A stretch of 64,000 nt of DNA from Pseudomonadota bacterium (GCA_023433705.1 JAEYUC010000053.1:1-64000); one strand, 5' to 3'; positions 1-9,403 are shown, numbered from the stretch's first letter. A program made the numbers and translations. The notes: generated by a model not told the origin, from the sequence alone.

Positions 1-3000
1 TGCGCCACGGAGACGTCGCGCGGCGTGCGCTCCTGCAGCAGTAGTTCGGTGGCCTGCACCGCGACGTCGGAATGGAAGCGCTCGCGCATGCGCCCGTCGA
101 GCAAGGCGTTCGCGATGGCCACGATGCTCATGCCCTGGTGATGCGCCATGTATGCGCGCACGCGCGCGCAGGTCTCGCCCTCGGGCACGCGGCTCGGCGT
201 GAAGTCCAGCGCCTCGTAGTAGCCGTAGGCGCCTTGCGCGCCGATCCCGGCGAGCTCGAGATAGTTCTCGAGCGCCGCGTCGGCATCGATCATCGCCGCG
301 AGTCCGGTCGCGTACGGCGCGATCACCTTGTTCTCGGACAGGCCGCGCTTCAGGCCCAGGCCCGGCACGCCGAAGTTCGAGTACTGGTAGGTGAGCTCGA
401 GATCGCGCGCGTTGTACGCCGATTCGGAGATGCCCCAGGGCAGCCCGAGTTCGGCGCCGTACTTGATCTGCCGCTTCACGACCAGCCGGCTGGTCTGCCA
501 CAGCAAACTACCGACCGGCGCGCGCAGCACCAGGTCCGGCATCAGGTACTCGAACATCGAGCCCGACCAGGATACGAGCGCCGCGCCGGCGCCGATCGGA
601 GTCACGGTGCGCCCCAGCCGGAACCAGTGCCGCGCCGGGATGTCGCCCTTGGCGATCGCGACGAAACTCGCAAGGCGCGCCTCGGATGCGAGCAGGTCGT
701 AGCAGCTTTCGTCGAGCGTGCCGTCGGTCGCGCGGTAGCCGATCGACAGCAACTTGCGCTGCCGATCGAGCAGAAAGTCGAACTCCATCGCGGACGCGAG
801 CTCGATCGCCGTGTTCGCGAGTTCCTCGAGATGCTCGACGATGTACCCGGCCGGATCGCGCGCGAGCAGGTCGCTGCGCCAGCTGTCGATGGTGCGGCGG
901 ATGGCTTCCACCCAGTAGACGAGATCGTGGTCGCGCTCGAGATGCGAGTCGTGCGCGAGAGTGCGCACCATGTCGACCAGCGTCGAGGCGCGCTCGGCGG
1001 CCGCCGCGAGGTCGTCGAGCGTCGGATCGACCCTGCCCGAGTCCGACCGCAGCGCGGATTCGACGTCGGCGAACGCGGTTTCGAGCAGCCCGCGCGTGAT
1101 CGTGAGCCCGGGCACGAAGCGGAAATCCCGCAACGCGAGGCGGGCGAGGTCGAGCGCATCGGTGAGTCCGGCGATCTTCGCGGCGTCCGGCCGCTTCTGG
1201 TTCTGCCACTCGCGGAAGGCGCCGGCGAGCGTGATCAGGTGCGCGGCGAGATTGCCCGAATCGACGGACGAGACGTACGCCGGTTCGAGCGGGCGCAGGT
1301 CGCGGGTGTCATACCAGTTGTAGAGGTGGCCGCGGTGCTTCTGCATGCGCCCGAGAGTGCCGAGTGTCGCCTCGATGCGGTCGAGCGCGTCGCGCAGGCC
1401 GCACCAGCCGAAGTCGTGGGCCGAGACCGTGGACAGGAGATAGAGCCCGATGTTCGTGGGCGAGGTGCGGTGCGCGACCACCGCGTGCGGATCCTCCTGG
1501 AAGTTGTCGGGCGGCAGGTGGTGATCCTCGAGCGTCACGAAGGTTTCGAAGAACCGCCATGTGCGGCGCGCGATGAGGCGCAGCTCGAGCTGTTCCTGCG
1601 TCGAAAGTTCCTTGCGCGCGGCATGCGTCGGGACCTGGCTGATGCGCCACGCGACCCACGGGGCCGCGAACCACGCGAGCAGGAAGGGCAGCGCGAGGGT
1701 GGGTAGTTTGCCGTCGTTGAGCGCGATCGTGAGCACCGCCAGCACGCCCGCCAGCACCACGCCACGGCCCATGCGTACGTAGAAGCTGCCGAAGTCGGCC
1801 CTGGCGCCCGACAGCAGGTCCGCCGGTATCCACTCGAGCAGGTGGCGCTTGCTCACTGACATGCGCCACAACGTGCGCAGGATCGCGTCGCACATGAGCC
1901 AGGCCTGGTAGGCGAGCGTCGTCACCAGCAGGGCCGTCTGCGCGATGGCGAGCCCTAGATCGAGCGCGAGGGCGCGCAGGTGGCTGAGCCAGGTCACCGT
2001 CGAACGGCGCGGGATGATCGCGGCGAACACGGGCAACAACGTCGGCGTCGCGAGCGCGAGCACGATGAAGCCGCACCACGCGAGCGCCGCGTTCGCCGGC
2101 AACGTCCACGCCACGAGCAGCGCGGCGACGCATGACGGCGGCGACAACGAACGCCGCAGGTTGTCGAGCATCTTCCACAGGCCGATCAACGGCAGTCGCG
2201 GATCGCCGCGGCCATGCTTTTCGGCGCCCATGTCGCGCCGCCCGAATATCCAGGGCAGGAGCTGCCAGTCGCCGCGCACCCAGCGATGCTGGCGCAGCGA
2301 CGCGACGTCGAAACGCGCGGGAAATTCCTCGACGACCTCGACGTCCGAGGCGAGGCCGGCACGCGCGAACACGCCTTCGAACAGATCGTGCGAAAGCAGC
2401 GTACTCGGCGGCACACGGTCGCCGAGCGCGGCCTCGAATGCGTCCACGTCGTAGATGCCCTTGCCCGCGAACGAGCCTTCGCCGAGCAGATCCTGGTAGA
2501 CGTCGGAGACCGCGGCGGCATAGGGATCGACACCGGCCGCGCCCGAAAACGCACGCTGGAAGAGTGTCGCCTCGACGTTCACCGGCAGCGAGAACGCGAC
2601 GCGCGGCTGCAGGATCCCATAGCCCTCGAGCACCCGGCCCGCCCGCGCGTCGAAGCGCGGCCGATTGAGTGGATGCGCCATCTTGCCGATGAGCCGGCGC
2701 GGCGCCTCGCGCGGCACGCGCGTGTCGGCGTCGAGCGTGAGCACGTAGCGCACGCCCTGCGGCACCCAGGGCGACCTGCCCGTGCTCGTGACGTAAGTGG
2801 TGTCGGTCGCGCCCCGCAGCAGCCGGTTGAGTTCCTGTAGTTTGCCGCGCTTGCGTTCCCAGCCCATCCAGCGCTGCTCGCTCTCGCACCACACGCGCTT
2901 GCGATGTAATAGAAGGAAGCGTTCGCCGCCGGCGGCCATGCCGTAGCGGCGATTGAGCCGCGCGATGCCGAGCACCGCGATGTCGAGCAGGGCGTCGTCG

Positions 3001-4619
3001 TTCGCGAGGTGTTCCGTGTCCGCGTCGACCCAGTCCGAGAGCAAGGCGAAGTGCAGCTGGTCGTCCGGCGAGGCGAGGTAGTGGATCTCGAGACGATGCA
3101 GGTGTTCTTCGACCGATTGCGGCGACGACAACATCACCGGCATCGCCACCAGTGTGCGCAGCTCCTCCGGGTTGCCGTCGCGCAGCGCGAGGCCGGGCAG
3201 GCGGCTCGCGCCGACGCCGCGCGTCACCGCGCGATTCACCAGCGCCACCGCGATGTCGATCGCCGGGATCGCACCGAACAGGCCGAGCAGTGCCAGCACG
3301 GGACCCTCGACGCCGAGCCGTTGCATGATCGCGAGCGCGCACACGAGGATCAGCGCGCTCACGAAGCAGATCGCGGCGACGTAGTCGGCGGCGCCGGCCG
3401 TGAACGCGATGCGACTCGGCCAGTCCCGGATGCGCGCGCGGAAACCGATCGCCCGTTCGAGGGTCTCGCGCCCTTCGCCGATCAGGTAGAAGCCGGGATC
3501 GCGTTCGCGTTCGCCGTTGCCGTTGCGCGCGAGCGCGAGCACCTGAAGCGCGATCTGCAGCTCGGAGTAGTTCGATCCGCGTCCCATCACCTCGATCGCG
3601 TCGCGATACAGGTTGCGGGTCGCGAAGTCCATTTCGGCGAAATTGCTCGCGGCGCCCAGAGTGTCGTCGACCAGGCTGACGCTCTCGAAGAACTCGGCCC
3701 AGTCCACGTCGGACATGAGCCGCATGCTCGTGATGATGTTGCGGACGGTGACGTTCGATGCGCCCTGGCGCTGGTGTTCCTCGGCGACGAGCTGCTCGGG
3801 TGTGAGCGATTGTCGCTGGAGGTGTTCTTCGATCCACACCAGCGCGGGCGTGATGGCCGGGTCCTGGTCGCGCAGCCGGTGCACGAGCTGCACGGCGAAC
3901 GCCGGCGCGAGCGGGCCGCCGCGCTTCTTCCATGAATTCAGCGCATTCGGATCGATGCGTTCGCCGTTGACGCCCAGCAGGCGGTCGGCGATCGCATCGG
4001 CTTCCTCGCGCGCGGCGCGGCTCGTGCTGATGCGCTGCGCGACGCGCCGCAGGTTTTCCACCAGCACGATGCGCAGCGTGATGGCGACCGCCCACAACTC
4101 GCCGATGGTGAGCGGCTCGACTTCCTGGTAGGCGCGCACGAAACGCCGCAGCGTCTCGGGATCGAAACGACTGTCGGTGTGCGCGATGTACGCCCACGCC
4201 AGTCCGAATACGCGCGGAAATCCCGCGAACGGTCCGTTCGCGAGCTTCGGCAGCTGCCGGTAGAAGCCGGGGGGCAGATCCTCGCGGATCTCGCGGATCT
4301 GCTCCTCGACGACGTGGTAGTTGTCGAGCACCCACTCGGCGGCGGGCGTGATGCTGCGGCCTTCGTCCACCGACTTCGCGATGGAGCGATATGCCGCGAG
4401 CAGCACCTTTTCGTTGTTGCGCAGGCGCGCGCCGAGCGAGCGGCCGAGTCCGGGCTGCCGGGTGATCTTCTGGGCCGCGGCGAGACTGCGCGCATGCTCT
4501 TCCAGTCGTTCGATACTGAAGATTTCTTCGCGCAGGATCTGCTCGTCGTTCCAGCGATGACCGAACGAAAGCCGATTGAAGAGGCCGCGTACATCTGGGT
4601 GCAAAACGCCGTCCGCCAA
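1..4619 (-). CDS. ndvB: Cyclic beta-1,2-glucan synthase (NdvB/ChvB family), C-terminus cut by window edge
   Basis: Synthesises periplasmic cyclic beta-1,2-glucans, which act in osmoadaptation and host interaction; an inner-membrane enzyme. About 1,539 codons lie in the window, while family members reach about 2,800 aa, so the C-terminal phosphorylase-like (GH94/GH36) part lies off the left edge. Seen: a family-typical N-terminus (SIERLEEHARSLAAAQ), membrane helices near residue 415, a GT84/GT2 core with LTLDADTR near residue 626 and the acceptor motif RQHRWVRGDWQ near 778, further helices around 810-970, and a glucoamylase-like region from about residue 1280 containing LYLLSTVSAHDFGW and AYMAHHQGMS. 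The frame opens after a TAA just upstream and has no early ATG. The best start is TTG at 4619 (ADGVLHPDVRG), without a clear Shine-Dalgarno, so the start is uncertain. It stands alone, divergent from the oxidoreductase at 4847. Confidence 0.9.
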   Translation of the reverse strand, partial: MADGVLHPDVRGLFNRLSFGHRWNDEQILREEIFSIERLEEHARSLAAAQKITRQPGLGRSLGARLRNNEKVLLAAYRSIAKSVDEGRSITPAAEWVLDNYHVVEEQIREIREDLPPGFYRQLPKLANGPFAGFPRVFGLAWAYIAHTDSRFDPETLRRFVRAYQEVEPLTIGELWAVAITLRIVLVENLRRVAQRISTSRAAREEADAIADRLLGVNGERIDPNALNSWKKRGGPLAPAFAVQLVHRLRDQDPAITPALVWIEEHLQRQSLTPEQLVAEEHQRQGASNVTVRNIITSMRLMSDVDWAEFFESVSLVDDTLGAASNFAEMDFATRNLYRDAIEVMGRGSNYSELQIALQVLALARNGNGERERDPGFYLIGEGRETLERAIGFRARIRDWPSRIAFTAGAADYVAAICFVSALILVCALAIMQRLGVEGPVLALLGLFGAIPAIDIAVALVNRAVTRGVGASRLPGLALRDGNPEELRTLVAMPVMLSSPQSVEEHLHRLEIHYLASPDDQLHFALLSDWVDADTEHLANDDALLDIAVLGIARLNRRYGMAAGGERFLLLHRKRVWCESEQRWMGWERKRGKLQELNRLLRGATDTTYVTSTGRSPWVPQGVRYVLTLDADTRVPREAPRRLIGKMAHPLNRPRFDARAGRVLEGYGILQPRVAFSLPVNVEATLFQRAFSGAAGVDPYAAAVSDVYQDLLGEGSFAGKGIYDVDAFEAALGDRVPPSTLLSHDLFEGVFARAGLASDVEVVEEFPARFDVASLRQHRWVRGDWQLLPWIFGRRDMGAEKHGRGDPRLPLIGLWKMLDNLRRSLSPPSCVAALLVAWTLPANAALAWCGFIVLALATPTLLPVFAAIIPRRSTVTWLSHLRALALDLGLAIAQTALLVTTLAYQAWLMCDAILRTLWRMSVSKRHLLEWIPADLLSGARADFGSFYVRMGRGVVLAGVLAVLTIALNDGKLPTLALPFLLAWFAAPWVAWRISQVPTHAARKELSTQEQLELRLIARRTWRFFETFVTLEDHHLPPDNFQEDPHAVVAHRTSPTNIGLYLLSTVSAHDFGWCGLRDALDRIEATLGTLGRMQKHRGHLYNWYDTRDLRPLEPAYVSSVDSGNLAAHLITLAGAFREWQNQKRPDAAKIAGLTDALDLARLALRDFRFVPGLTITRGLLETAFADVESALRSDSGRVDPTLDDLAAAAERASTLVDMVRTLAHDSHLERDHDLVYWVEAIRRTIDSWRSDLLARDPAGYIVEHLEELANTAIELASAMEFDFLLDRQRKLLSIGYRATDGTLDESCYDLLASEARLASFVAIAKGDIPARHWFRLGRTVTPIGAGAALVSWSGSMFEYLMPDLVLRAPVGSLLWQTSRLVVKRQIKYGAELGLPWGISESAYNARDLELTYQYSNFGVPGLGLKRGLSENKVIAPYATGLAAMIDADAALENYLELAGIGAQGAYGYYEALDFTPSRVPEGETCARVRAYMAHHQGMSIVAIANALLDGRMRERFHSDVAVQATELLLQERTPRDVSVA

Positions 4620-4846
4620 GTAAGTGGAGAACCCGCATTACGCGAAACCTTCGCCGCTCACGCCATGCCAACAGGCGCCATCGCGTTGTCGGAATGATCC
4701 GACACTGCGGACCGGAGTCCCGGAACGGCGCCCGCGCAAACCGGACATTCGCAGTCCGTCGAAGTAGTTAGCACCGGAGCCCGGATACCGCACGCGTCGG
4801 CGGAGTTCCTACACGGCCGCGGGCGATCGCTGCGTATGCTCCTTGC

Positions 4847-6100
4847 ATGTGGCCGTTCCGCAAATCCCGTGCGCGGCAGGTGCGCACGGGCGCGCCGTGG
4901 TGGCTGGTGCACGACGGCACGGGCGATGCGGGCGTGCCGCTGACCGAATCCCGGCGATGCGACGTCGCGATCGTCGGCGCCGGGATCACGGGTGCGCTCG
5001 TCGCCGATGCGTTGGTCGCCACCGGGCAACGGATCGTGGTGCTCGACGCCGGCGAGCCGGGGCAGGGCAGTACGGCTGCGTCAACCGCATTGCTGCAGTA
5101 TGAAATCGATACGCATCTCGTCGATCTGGTGCGGATGGTCGGCGCCGATCGCGCGACGCTCGCATACCGCGCCTGTGTGTCCAGCATCCCGACGCTCGAG
5201 GCGCGTTTTCCCGAGATCCTGCCGGGCGCGGCATTCGAGCGTGTGCCGAGCCTCTATCTCGCGGCGGACGAAAGCAGCATCGACACGCTGCGCGCGGAGC
5301 TCGCCGCGCGCCGGGCGATCGGTATCGACTGCGAATGGCTCGACGCCGACGACCTGGCGCGCCGCTTCGGCGCGAAACGTCCGGGCGCGATCTTCTCGGC
5401 GCTCGGCGCGCAGGTAAATCCGCTGCAGCTGGCGCGCGCGCTGCTGAACGGTTGCCGGCGTCACGGCGTCCAGGTCTTCGCACGTTCGAAGGTGACGGGG
5501 ATCGAAAGCGAGGCGGACGCGCTGCGCCTGCGCACGTCGCAAGGCGTCGACCTGATCGCGGACCACGCGGTAGTGTGCGCGGGATACGAGTCGCCGGCGT
5601 TTCTTCCCGAACCAGTCGCCGACGTGAACAACACCTTCGCGTTCGTGACGGAGCCGCTCGCCGCCGGCGATCCCGCCACTCGGCTGCCGATCGTGTGGGA
5701 GAGCTCGCGGCCCTATCTATACATGCGCACCACGCCCGATCGGAGATTGATCGTGGGCGGCGAAGACGTCCCGTTTTCGAGCACGGCCGCGCGCGACGTC
5801 CTGCTGCCGCGCCAGGTGGCGAAACTGGTCGCGAAGTACCGCAAGCTGTTCGACCGCGATGTACCGCCCATCGCCGCTGCATGGGCCGGCAGTTTCGCGC
5901 AGACGCGGGATGGTTTGCCGTACATCGGGGTATCGCCGAAGGGGGATCGGCGCGTGTCATACGCACTTTGTTATGGCGGCAACGGCATCACGTATGGCGT
6001 GTTCGCGGGCGACATCGTGCGTGCCGGAATCGAAGGCCGTACGCACGAGCTAACGGAAGTGTTCGGGTTCGGACGTCCCCTCGGCGTGGCAAAAAGCTAA
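4847..6100 (+). CDS. FAD-dependent amine oxidoreductase (DAO family)
   Basis: A 417-aa flavoprotein of the D-amino-acid oxidase / glycine oxidase superfamily; the substrate is unknown. The Rossmann FAD motif DVAIVGAGITGALVADAL sits near residue 40, after an unusual N-terminal stretch rich in Arg and Trp (MWPFRKSRARQ). The C-terminal family signature is DGLPYIGVSPKGDRR followed by CYGGNGITYGVFAG, which closes the FAD site. The Arg/Trp-rich start and stand-alone layout recall the YgaF/PuuB-like members that oxidise small amines, but no substrate-specific residue can be read with confidence. No signal peptide is seen, so it is probably cytoplasmic. It lies divergent from the glucan synthase and is followed 89 nt later by an unrelated pair. 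Confidence 0.87.
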   Translation: MWPFRKSRARQVRTGAPWWLVHDGTGDAGVPLTESRRCDVAIVGAGITGALVADALVATGQRIVVLDAGEPGQGSTAASTALLQYEIDTHLVDLVRMVGADRATLAYRACVSSIPTLEARFPEILPGAAFERVPSLYLAADESSIDTLRAELAARRAIGIDCEWLDADDLARRFGAKRPGAIFSALGAQVNPLQLARALLNGCRRHGVQVFARSKVTGIESEADALRLRTSQGVDLIADHAVVCAGYESPAFLPEPVADVNNTFAFVTEPLAAGDPATRLPIVWESSRPYLYMRTTPDRRLIVGGEDVPFSSTAARDVLLPRQVAKLVAKYRKLFDRDVPPIAAAWAGSFAQTRDGLPYIGVSPKGDRRVSYALCYGGNGITYGVFAGDIVRAGIEGRTHELTEVFGFGRPLGVAKS

Positions 6101-6189
6101 AATCGCACGACCGGTCGTCCGCAACCGGGCGAAAAGTTTGCCGCACCGCGGAACCATTCGCGCCGATACCCTGACTACTCCTCATTCCG

Positions 6190-6708
6190 ATGAATGCACG
6201 GGCCATGTTCGTAAACGACACCAGCCGGCTTCCCGATTCGGGGCGAGTGTGCGTCCAGGGCTTCAGTGGTTCTCAATTGGGCTCTGGCGGCTTCTACAGT
6301 CTCACCATCGTCGCGGCCCGCGCGACGGTCGAGCCGATGGCGGAGCCGCGTAATCCCGCTCACGTGCTCGGGGTCGGCGCGGAGATCGATTCCGTCAAGG
6401 GTCCGGTGTTCGCGGCGTACTTCGCCGCGACGCGCGACCGCTTCGACCTGCAGCCTAACTACCGGCAAGGACTGTTCGTGCTGGTGGACGGCGCGGTGTA
6501 CGCCGTGGCGTCCGAGAAAGTCACGACCGCGATCCGCCGCGGCTTCACCACGCGCGAGCTCATCCTGTCGCGCGGAGACCGTCCACAGCGAAGCGTCGTC
6601 TACCGCTGGCCGTGGTACCGTGAGCCGTTCGCATCCGCGAAACCGGGCTTGTCGCAGTCGAAGGATTTCCTGCGCGTGCTCGCGGCCATGGTGGAGGCTT
6701 ATCGATGA
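6190..6708 (+). CDS. Uncharacterised 172-aa protein coupled to 6PGDH
   Basis: Not recognised. The reading frame has ordinary protein composition (many aromatic and aliphatic residues, for example QPNYRQGLFVLVDGAVYAVASEKV near residues 90-115) and ends in an ATGA overlap with the next gene, which argues for translational coupling. A middle segment (RRGFTTRELILSRGDRP) is strongly basic. There is no signal peptide or membrane helix. ATG at 6190 has no good ribosome site. An internal ATG at 6205 or 6340 could be the true start, and the N-terminal 15-50 residues are therefore uncertain. Confidence 0.55.
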   Translation: MNARAMFVNDTSRLPDSGRVCVQGFSGSQLGSGGFYSLTIVAARATVEPMAEPRNPAHVLGVGAEIDSVKGPVFAAYFAATRDRFDLQPNYRQGLFVLVDGAVYAVASEKVTTAIRRGFTTRELILSRGDRPQRSVVYRWPWYREPFASAKPGLSQSKDFLRVLAAMVEAYR

Positions 6709-7634
6709 AAGCACTCGGAGTGATCGGCCTCGGCCGTATGGGTTCGAACATGTCGCGCCGCCTGGCGCGCGCCGGTATCCGCTGCGTCGTCCACGATTCC
6801 AATCCCGATGCCGTGAACGCGCTGGCCGCGCCGGGCATCGAGGGCGCCGGCTCGCTGCGCGAGCTCGTGGCGGCCCTCGCGCCGCCGCGCGCGATCTGGA
6901 TCATGGTGCCGGCGAACGTCGTCGATTCCGTCATCGACGACCTCGCGCCGCTGCTGCGGGCCGGCGACATCGTGATCGACGGCGGTAACTCTTACTACCG
7001 CGACGACGCACGCCGCGGCGCGGCGCTCGCGAAGTCCGGCATCGAATACGTGGACGTCGGGACGAGCGGAGGTGTCGCCGGTCTCGATCGCGGCTACTGC
7101 CTCATGATCGGCGGGCCGGAAGGTCCCGTGCGGCAGCTCGACCCGATCTTCGTCGCGCTCGCGCCCGGCGGCGATGCGCAGCCGGCAGGCGGAACCGCAT
7201 CGCGGGGTTACCTGCACTGCGGCCCGCACGGCGCGGGTCATTTCGTGAAGATGATCCACAACGGCATCGAATACGGGCTCATGGCCGCGTATGCCGAGGG
7301 TCTCAACATCCTGCACCAGGCGCCCGGTCACAAGTACGACCTGCCGCAGATCACCGAGCTGTGGCGACACGGCAGCGTCATAACTTCCTGGCTGCTCGAT
7401 CTGACCGCGAAGGCATTACGCGAGGACGCGGACCTCGGGCAGTTCTCGGGTCATGTCGCCGATTCGGGCGAGGGGCGGTGGACGGTCGAGGCCGCGATCG
7501 AGGAGGCGGTCCCCGCGCCGGTGATCAGCGCCGCGTTGTTCAGTCGATTCGAGTCGCGCGGCAACGCTGTCTTCGCCGACCGCGTGTTGTCGGCCATGCG
7601 CAAGCAGTTCGGCGGCCACGAAGAGAAGAAGTAA
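6705..7634 (+). CDS. gnd: 6-phosphogluconate dehydrogenase, decarboxylating, short NAD-type
   Basis: Oxidative decarboxylation of 6-phosphogluconate to ribulose 5-phosphate (pentose phosphate pathway). At 309 aa it belongs to the short class rather than the about 470-aa E. coli type; short-class enzymes usually prefer NAD. The dinucleotide fold is at the very N-terminus (GVIGLGRMGSNM). The substrate motif is VDVGTSGGVAGLDRGYCLMIGG near residue 115-135, and the catalytic Lys motif GAGHFVKMIHNGIEYG lies near 178-193. The start overlaps the stop of the preceding gene by 4 nt, so the two are likely one transcript. A short GC hairpin (7635-7650) follows the stop codon but has no T-run. Confidence 0.93.
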   Translation: MKALGVIGLGRMGSNMSRRLARAGIRCVVHDSNPDAVNALAAPGIEGAGSLRELVAALAPPRAIWIMVPANVVDSVIDDLAPLLRAGDIVIDGGNSYYRDDARRGAALAKSGIEYVDVGTSGGVAGLDRGYCLMIGGPEGPVRQLDPIFVALAPGGDAQPAGGTASRGYLHCGPHGAGHFVKMIHNGIEYGLMAAYAEGLNILHQAPGHKYDLPQITELWRHGSVITSWLLDLTAKALREDADLGQFSGHVADSGEGRWTVEAAIEEAVPAPVISAALFSRFESRGNAVFADRVLSAMRKQFGGHEEKK

Positions 7635-7665
7635 CGGGCGGGCGTGCCCGCGACGTGCGGACTGA

Positions 7666-8088
7666 CTACTTCACGAGCGTCACGGGCCCGCGCGAAAGGT
7701 GCACGACCTTGAGCGCGACGGAGCCCATCAGCATTCCCTTGACGCGACCCTGGCCGCGCGTGCCCATGACGATCTCGTCGCAATCGTGGCGCCGCGCGAA
7801 TCTCACGATGGTCTCGGCCGGCTCCCCTTTCTCGAGGTGGAACCGCGGCTTCACGCCGTGACGTTTCGCCGCCTTGCGCGCCGGCTCCAGTGCCTCTTCC
7901 GCCTGGCGCTCGGTGTATTCCGCGATCATCGACCGTGTGACGAACCGGCTCGGCGGCAGGGTGGGCTGCACGTTGAGCACGAACAACTCGTCGTATTCAC
8001 CGCGTCGATATCGGTCCGCGGCGATCTCGAGCGCTCGTAGCGAACTGGAGGAGCCGTCGACCGGAACGAGGATGTTCTTCTTGGCCAT
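7666..8088 (-). CDS. Universal stress protein, UspA family
   Basis: A single-domain 140-aa Usp protein, cytoplasmic. The N-terminal strand ILVPVDGSSSSLRAL carries the conserved Asp. The ATP-binding signature G-x2-G-x9-G-S is complete (GTRGQGRVKGMLMGSVA near residues 109-125), so it belongs to the nucleotide-binding class. It converges on the 6PGDH gene with a 31-nt gap. Upstream lies the xylanase terminator, so it is probably transcribed alone. Confidence 0.93.
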   Translation of the reverse strand: MAKKNILVPVDGSSSSLRALEIAADRYRRGEYDELFVLNVQPTLPPSRFVTRSMIAEYTERQAEEALEPARKAAKRHGVKPRFHLEKGEPAETIVRFARRHDCDEIVMGTRGQGRVKGMLMGSVALKVVHLSRGPVTLVK

Positions 8089-8136
8089 GTGTCACCCGCT
8101 GTGGGAACAGCGAGGGTACACGGTGGGCGCGCGGCC

Positions 8137-8167
8137 AAAAAAGGGGGTGGACTCGTAGTCCACCCCC
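8137..8167 (-). terminator. Rho-independent terminator of the xylanase gene
   Basis: Read on the minus strand, an 11-bp perfect stem (GGGGGTGGACT / AGTCCACCCCC, arms 8143-8153 and 8157-8167) with a 3-nt loop is followed by six T residues (the A-run at 8137-8142). It starts 11 nt after the xylanase stop codon. Confidence 0.9.
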
Positions 8168-8178
8168 CAAGGGGAGCG

Positions 8179-9234
8179 TTACGGAGTGTTTCCGTATCCG
8201 ATCGCGCCGTTGCAGTGCATCCATTCGCTGTAGCCACCGCCGCCGCAGCTGCCGTTGGCATACAGGCCGGTGTTGTAGCTCTGCTGTTCGGACTGCCGCG
8301 TCTGTCCGTTCACGACGATGTAGTCCACCTGGACGTCGCGATTGCCGCTGTCGTTGGTGAACGCCACCGTGATGCCGCCGCTCAGGGAAGTCGACGCGGT
8401 GTAGTTCTGCATGCTGGTGCCGAGCGTCCACGTCTGCACGTTCTGGTTGTTCACGCGCAGCGTGATCGACTCGCCGCCCGTGCTGCCACGCGCACGCACC
8501 GTGAAGCTCTTCGTGCCGCCGCCGCTGCTGCTCGACGACGACGAACTGCTGCTCGAGCTCGAGGACGAAGAACTGCTGCTCGTGCCGCCCACCGTGATGT
8601 CGGAGCTGCCGCTGCTCTGATATCCCTCGGTCGCCATGACCATGTAGTTATGCGTGCCGAGGTTCATGCCGCGAGACGCCCAGGCGTCGAAGTGGTTGCC
8701 CGTCGTGATCGTGCCGCCCACGCGCTTGCTCTGCCGCACGCTCCAGTACTGGTAGAACGTCGCCGTGCCGATGATGGACGGCTGGTTCACGCGCTGCGTG
8801 CGATAGATGTCGTACGTCCCGCCGTCGCTGGTCACCGTGCCCATGTAGCCCTGGCCGCCCGGCGGACGCCAGGAGCCCCAGCTGTCGACGATGTAGTACT
8901 CGACGAGTGGATTGGTGGTCCATCCGTACAGGGTCAGGTACGAATTGCCGTTCGGATTGAACGAGCCGGAGTAGGTCACCGTGCGCCGGCCGCCCGGGTT
9001 CCAGCCCTTGCCGCCGACCCAGTTGTTGATGTTGCTCCACTGCGATGTGTACCGACCGCCCGACTGGTTGCAGTAAGTCACGTTGCCACTGTCCTTCCAG
9101 AAGGAGAAGTAGTAGCCGTCGTGGGTTCCGGTCGCGTTGTTGGTGAGACATTGCGCGTTCGCCTGCGATGCGAACAGGCCGGCGCCGCCGACCAGTGCCG
9201 CAAGCATGAGTCTTTTCTTGAAACTAACAATCAT
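8179..9234 (-). CDS. Secreted GH11 endo-1,4-beta-xylanase with C-terminal xylan-binding module
   Basis: Hydrolyses internal beta-1,4 bonds of xylan outside the cell. Layout of the 351 aa: signal peptide 1-27 (cleavage after SQANA); GH11 jelly roll about 28-215 with the nucleophile Glu112 in LVEYYIVDSWGSW and acid/base Glu203 in YMVMATEGYQ; a linker of about 19 serines (219-237); then a module of about 110 aa resembling the Ca-dependent xylan binders CBM36/CBM60, ending in the Cys/Gly-rich tail CGGGGYSEWMHCNG. Poly-Ser linkers of this kind are typical of Cellvibrio-like plant-wall degraders. The AAGGGGG ribosome site is about 6 nt from the ATG. Paired LacI-type operators at 9351-9395 suggest sugar-responsive repression. 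Confidence 0.95.
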   Translation of the reverse strand: MIVSFKKRLMLAALVGGAGLFASQANAQCLTNNATGTHDGYYFSFWKDSGNVTYCNQSGGRYTSQWSNINNWVGGKGWNPGGRRTVTYSGSFNPNGNSYLTLYGWTTNPLVEYYIVDSWGSWRPPGGQGYMGTVTSDGGTYDIYRTQRVNQPSIIGTATFYQYWSVRQSKRVGGTITTGNHFDAWASRGMNLGTHNYMVMATEGYQSSGSSDITVGGTSSSSSSSSSSSSSSSSSSSGGGTKSFTVRARGSTGGESITLRVNNQNVQTWTLGTSMQNYTASTSLSGGITVAFTNDSGNRDVQVDYIVVNGQTRQSEQQSYNTGLYANGSCGGGGYSEWMHCNGAIGYGNTP

Positions 9235-9350
9235 GAAATCCCCCTTCTCATTGCGCCCGTTGACGAGTTTCAGACCGGCGCAAAAAACGATTGATTAGCT
9301 GGTGGAAATTTCGATGCTCAGGCGTCCCGAGCCATAACCTCCCTGTAAAT

Positions 9351-9403
9351 GTTACCGCTAACTGGCGGGGCGCATCGTTGCCCGATAGCGGTAACACAGT
9401 CAA
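9351..9403 (-). promoter_or_regulatory. Twin LacI-family operator palindromes and -35 upstream of the xylanase
   Basis: GTTACCGCTAAC (9351-9362) and GATAGCGGTAAC (9384-9395) both fit the palindrome GTTANCGNTAAC, the second with one mismatch. Their centres are 33 bp apart, about three helical turns. The outer halves also form an 11-bp perfect inverted repeat (9350-9360 / 9386-9396). A minus-strand TTGACT (9403-9398) directly abuts the distal operator and could be the -35 box; the -10 is poor. The motif resembles operators of LacI-type regulators of plant-sugar genes such as Caulobacter XylR. No LacI regulator is in the window. Confidence 0.65.

Noticed and set aside
1309..4671. A 1,120-codon minus-strand open frame starting MAWRERRRF
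   Set aside because: Arg/Pro-rich shadow in another frame of the glucan synthase gene, whose true frame has clear GT84 motifs.
8518..8580. Ser-codon run in the xylanase as a possible CRISPR-like or satellite repeat
   Set aside because: It encodes the poly-Ser linker between the catalytic and binding modules.
8089..9294. A 401-codon plus-strand frame antisense to the xylanase
   Set aside because: His/Arg/Val-rich low-complexity translation; the opposite strand encodes a complete GH11 enzyme.
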